The notes under the pieces are model-generated. The model was given only the letters and a program-made list of their open reading frames with translations, was not told the DNA's origin and searched no databases. Shown piece by piece: positions 63,400-64,000 of a stretch of 64,000 nt of DNA. Source of the stretch: Deinococcus radiotolerans (GTDB lineage Bacteria > Deinococcota > Deinococci > Deinococcales > Deinococcaceae); contig NZ_BMPE01000002.1 of assembly GCF_014647435.1 (NCBI RefSeq), positions 248,001 through 312,000 on the forward strand, read 5' to 3'. The position numbers and the translations under genes were made by a program. Positions within the stretch are counted from its first letter, which is position 1. Each line of letters opens with the position of its first letter.

Positions 63400-64000
63400 T
63401 TATTTCCTCTCAAACGCAGCAATCCAATGAAATGTAAACTTACTGACCTGATTCCAGGGGAAAACTGTATCTTCGCCAACTCCCGCCTCTTTGGTTTTTC
63501 CATTGAGATTTCCATTATAACTTCCTGTAACGTTGCTCGGCCTGTAGTTCAACAGGCTGGGCAGCCTGCCGTAGGGGTCGTCAACTGTGATGCCCTCGTT
63601 TGTGATTGACTGGAGTCTAATAATATGGCCGTTCAGGCTCATCATAACTCCATTGCCATTTCTTAAACATGGAAGAATCTCATCTTTCCACTCAGTGTAG
63701 TCGCCTCTAAACTTGTCCTTTCGCATTACCTTCCTCGCTTTAAGCTCTCGAGCGACACCTTCCCAACCGCCCTCTGTTGTTCTGGGCGGCAAGCTGTTTT
63801 TACGTCTCACATTCTCTAGGAAATCCTCATACTGGCCATCGGAAGGATTTTCTATGCCCAATGTTTCCATAACCATTGTTAGAGATGTCAAATTACACAT
63901 AATATCGCCTATAGGCTTACCCGTATAGATCACCCAATGAGTTTTTCCATCCCGACCTGTATAGGACCATCGGTCGGACTGCAAGCCAATGGATTGATTG
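63400..64000 (-). CDS. C39-like cysteine peptidase, 5' end outside window
   Basis: At least 199 residues; the frame is open to the window edge, so the start lies beyond 64000. IMCNLTSLTMVMETLG has the papain-like catalytic Cys with the C-x-x-T-S-x-x-M pattern of C39-like peptidases, GHIIRLQSI the His and VDDPYGR the Asp. Such proteins process or cleave peptides, or serve as effector domains. A+T-rich, same transcript as the exported protein downstream (no gap). Confidence 0.8.
   Translation of the reverse strand, partial: NQSIGLQSDRWSYTGRDGKTHWVIYTGKPIGDIMCNLTSLTMVMETLGIENPSDGQYEDFLENVRRKNSLPPRTTEGGWEGVARELKARKVMRKDKFRGDYTEWKDEILPCLRNGNGVMMSLNGHIIRLQSITNEGITVDDPYGRLPSLLNYRPSNVTGSYNGNLNGKTKEAGVGEDTVFPWNQVSKFTFHWIAAFERK

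Overview
The window is a high-G+C bacterial chromosome segment that I read as Deinococcus. The reasons are a crtO / Nudix / cruF carotenoid cluster of the deinoxanthin type, a bacillithiol gene (bshB1), a DinB-family protein, and a great many genes whose start codon sits 5-8 bases after a TANNNT -10 box, the leaderless arrangement described for Deinococcus. The genus is an inference from gene content and style.

Layout. 1-2.3 kb: a truncated lipoprotein gene and a PLP sulfhydrylase, followed by a long hairpin. 2.4-7.7 kb: a TM2 protein and a tightly coupled seven-gene minus-strand operon with NAD salvage at its core (nadR, pnuC, a NADAR protein, a methyltransferase and three unknown genes). 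7.7-19.2 kb: a GNAT, tRNA-Thr, bshB1, a ParA-like ATPase with a 1-Cys peroxiredoxin, an acyl-ACP desaturase, a ChbG deacetylase with a GPH symporter, then prmC, khpB, a low-molecular-weight phosphatase, a DUF418 membrane protein, an exported protein and a zinc ribbon. 19.3-30.7 kb: a large ATPase/TPR regulator followed by carotenoid tailoring genes (P450, crtD-like, GT2, acyltransferase, cruF, Nudix, crtO), all on the minus strand.

30.8-38.9 kb: a pilin-like membrane protein, a GNAT, a 50-residue membrane peptide, pabC and a pabB-pabA fusion coupled to an alpha/beta hydrolase, a DUF4214-like exported protein, an IscR-like Rrf2 regulator, pyrD, and sugE under a guanidine-III riboswitch. 39.1-45.4 kb: a serine hydrolase, a complete branched-chain amino-acid type ABC operon (livJHMGF) and tRNA-Asn. 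45.5-54 kb: a GNAT, a Dus enzyme with a DinB protein, a phosphoesterase, small proteins, an MFS exporter with a MerR regulator, a PfkB kinase and an esterase lipoprotein. 54-59.9 kb: a promoter and a three-gene operon around a 1647-residue DUF4132-type protein. 60-62.6 kb: alaS. 62.7-64 kb: a visibly A+T-richer tail with an exported protein and a C39-like peptidase that runs off the window.

The genes are densely packed. Many minus-strand operons use four-base GTGA or ATGA stop/start overlaps, which fix several GTG starts. Some starts are TTG with a good Shine-Dalgarno sequence. Convergent gene pairs are often separated by long, nearly perfect hairpins. No insertion sequence, CRISPR array, rRNA or replication origin was seen.
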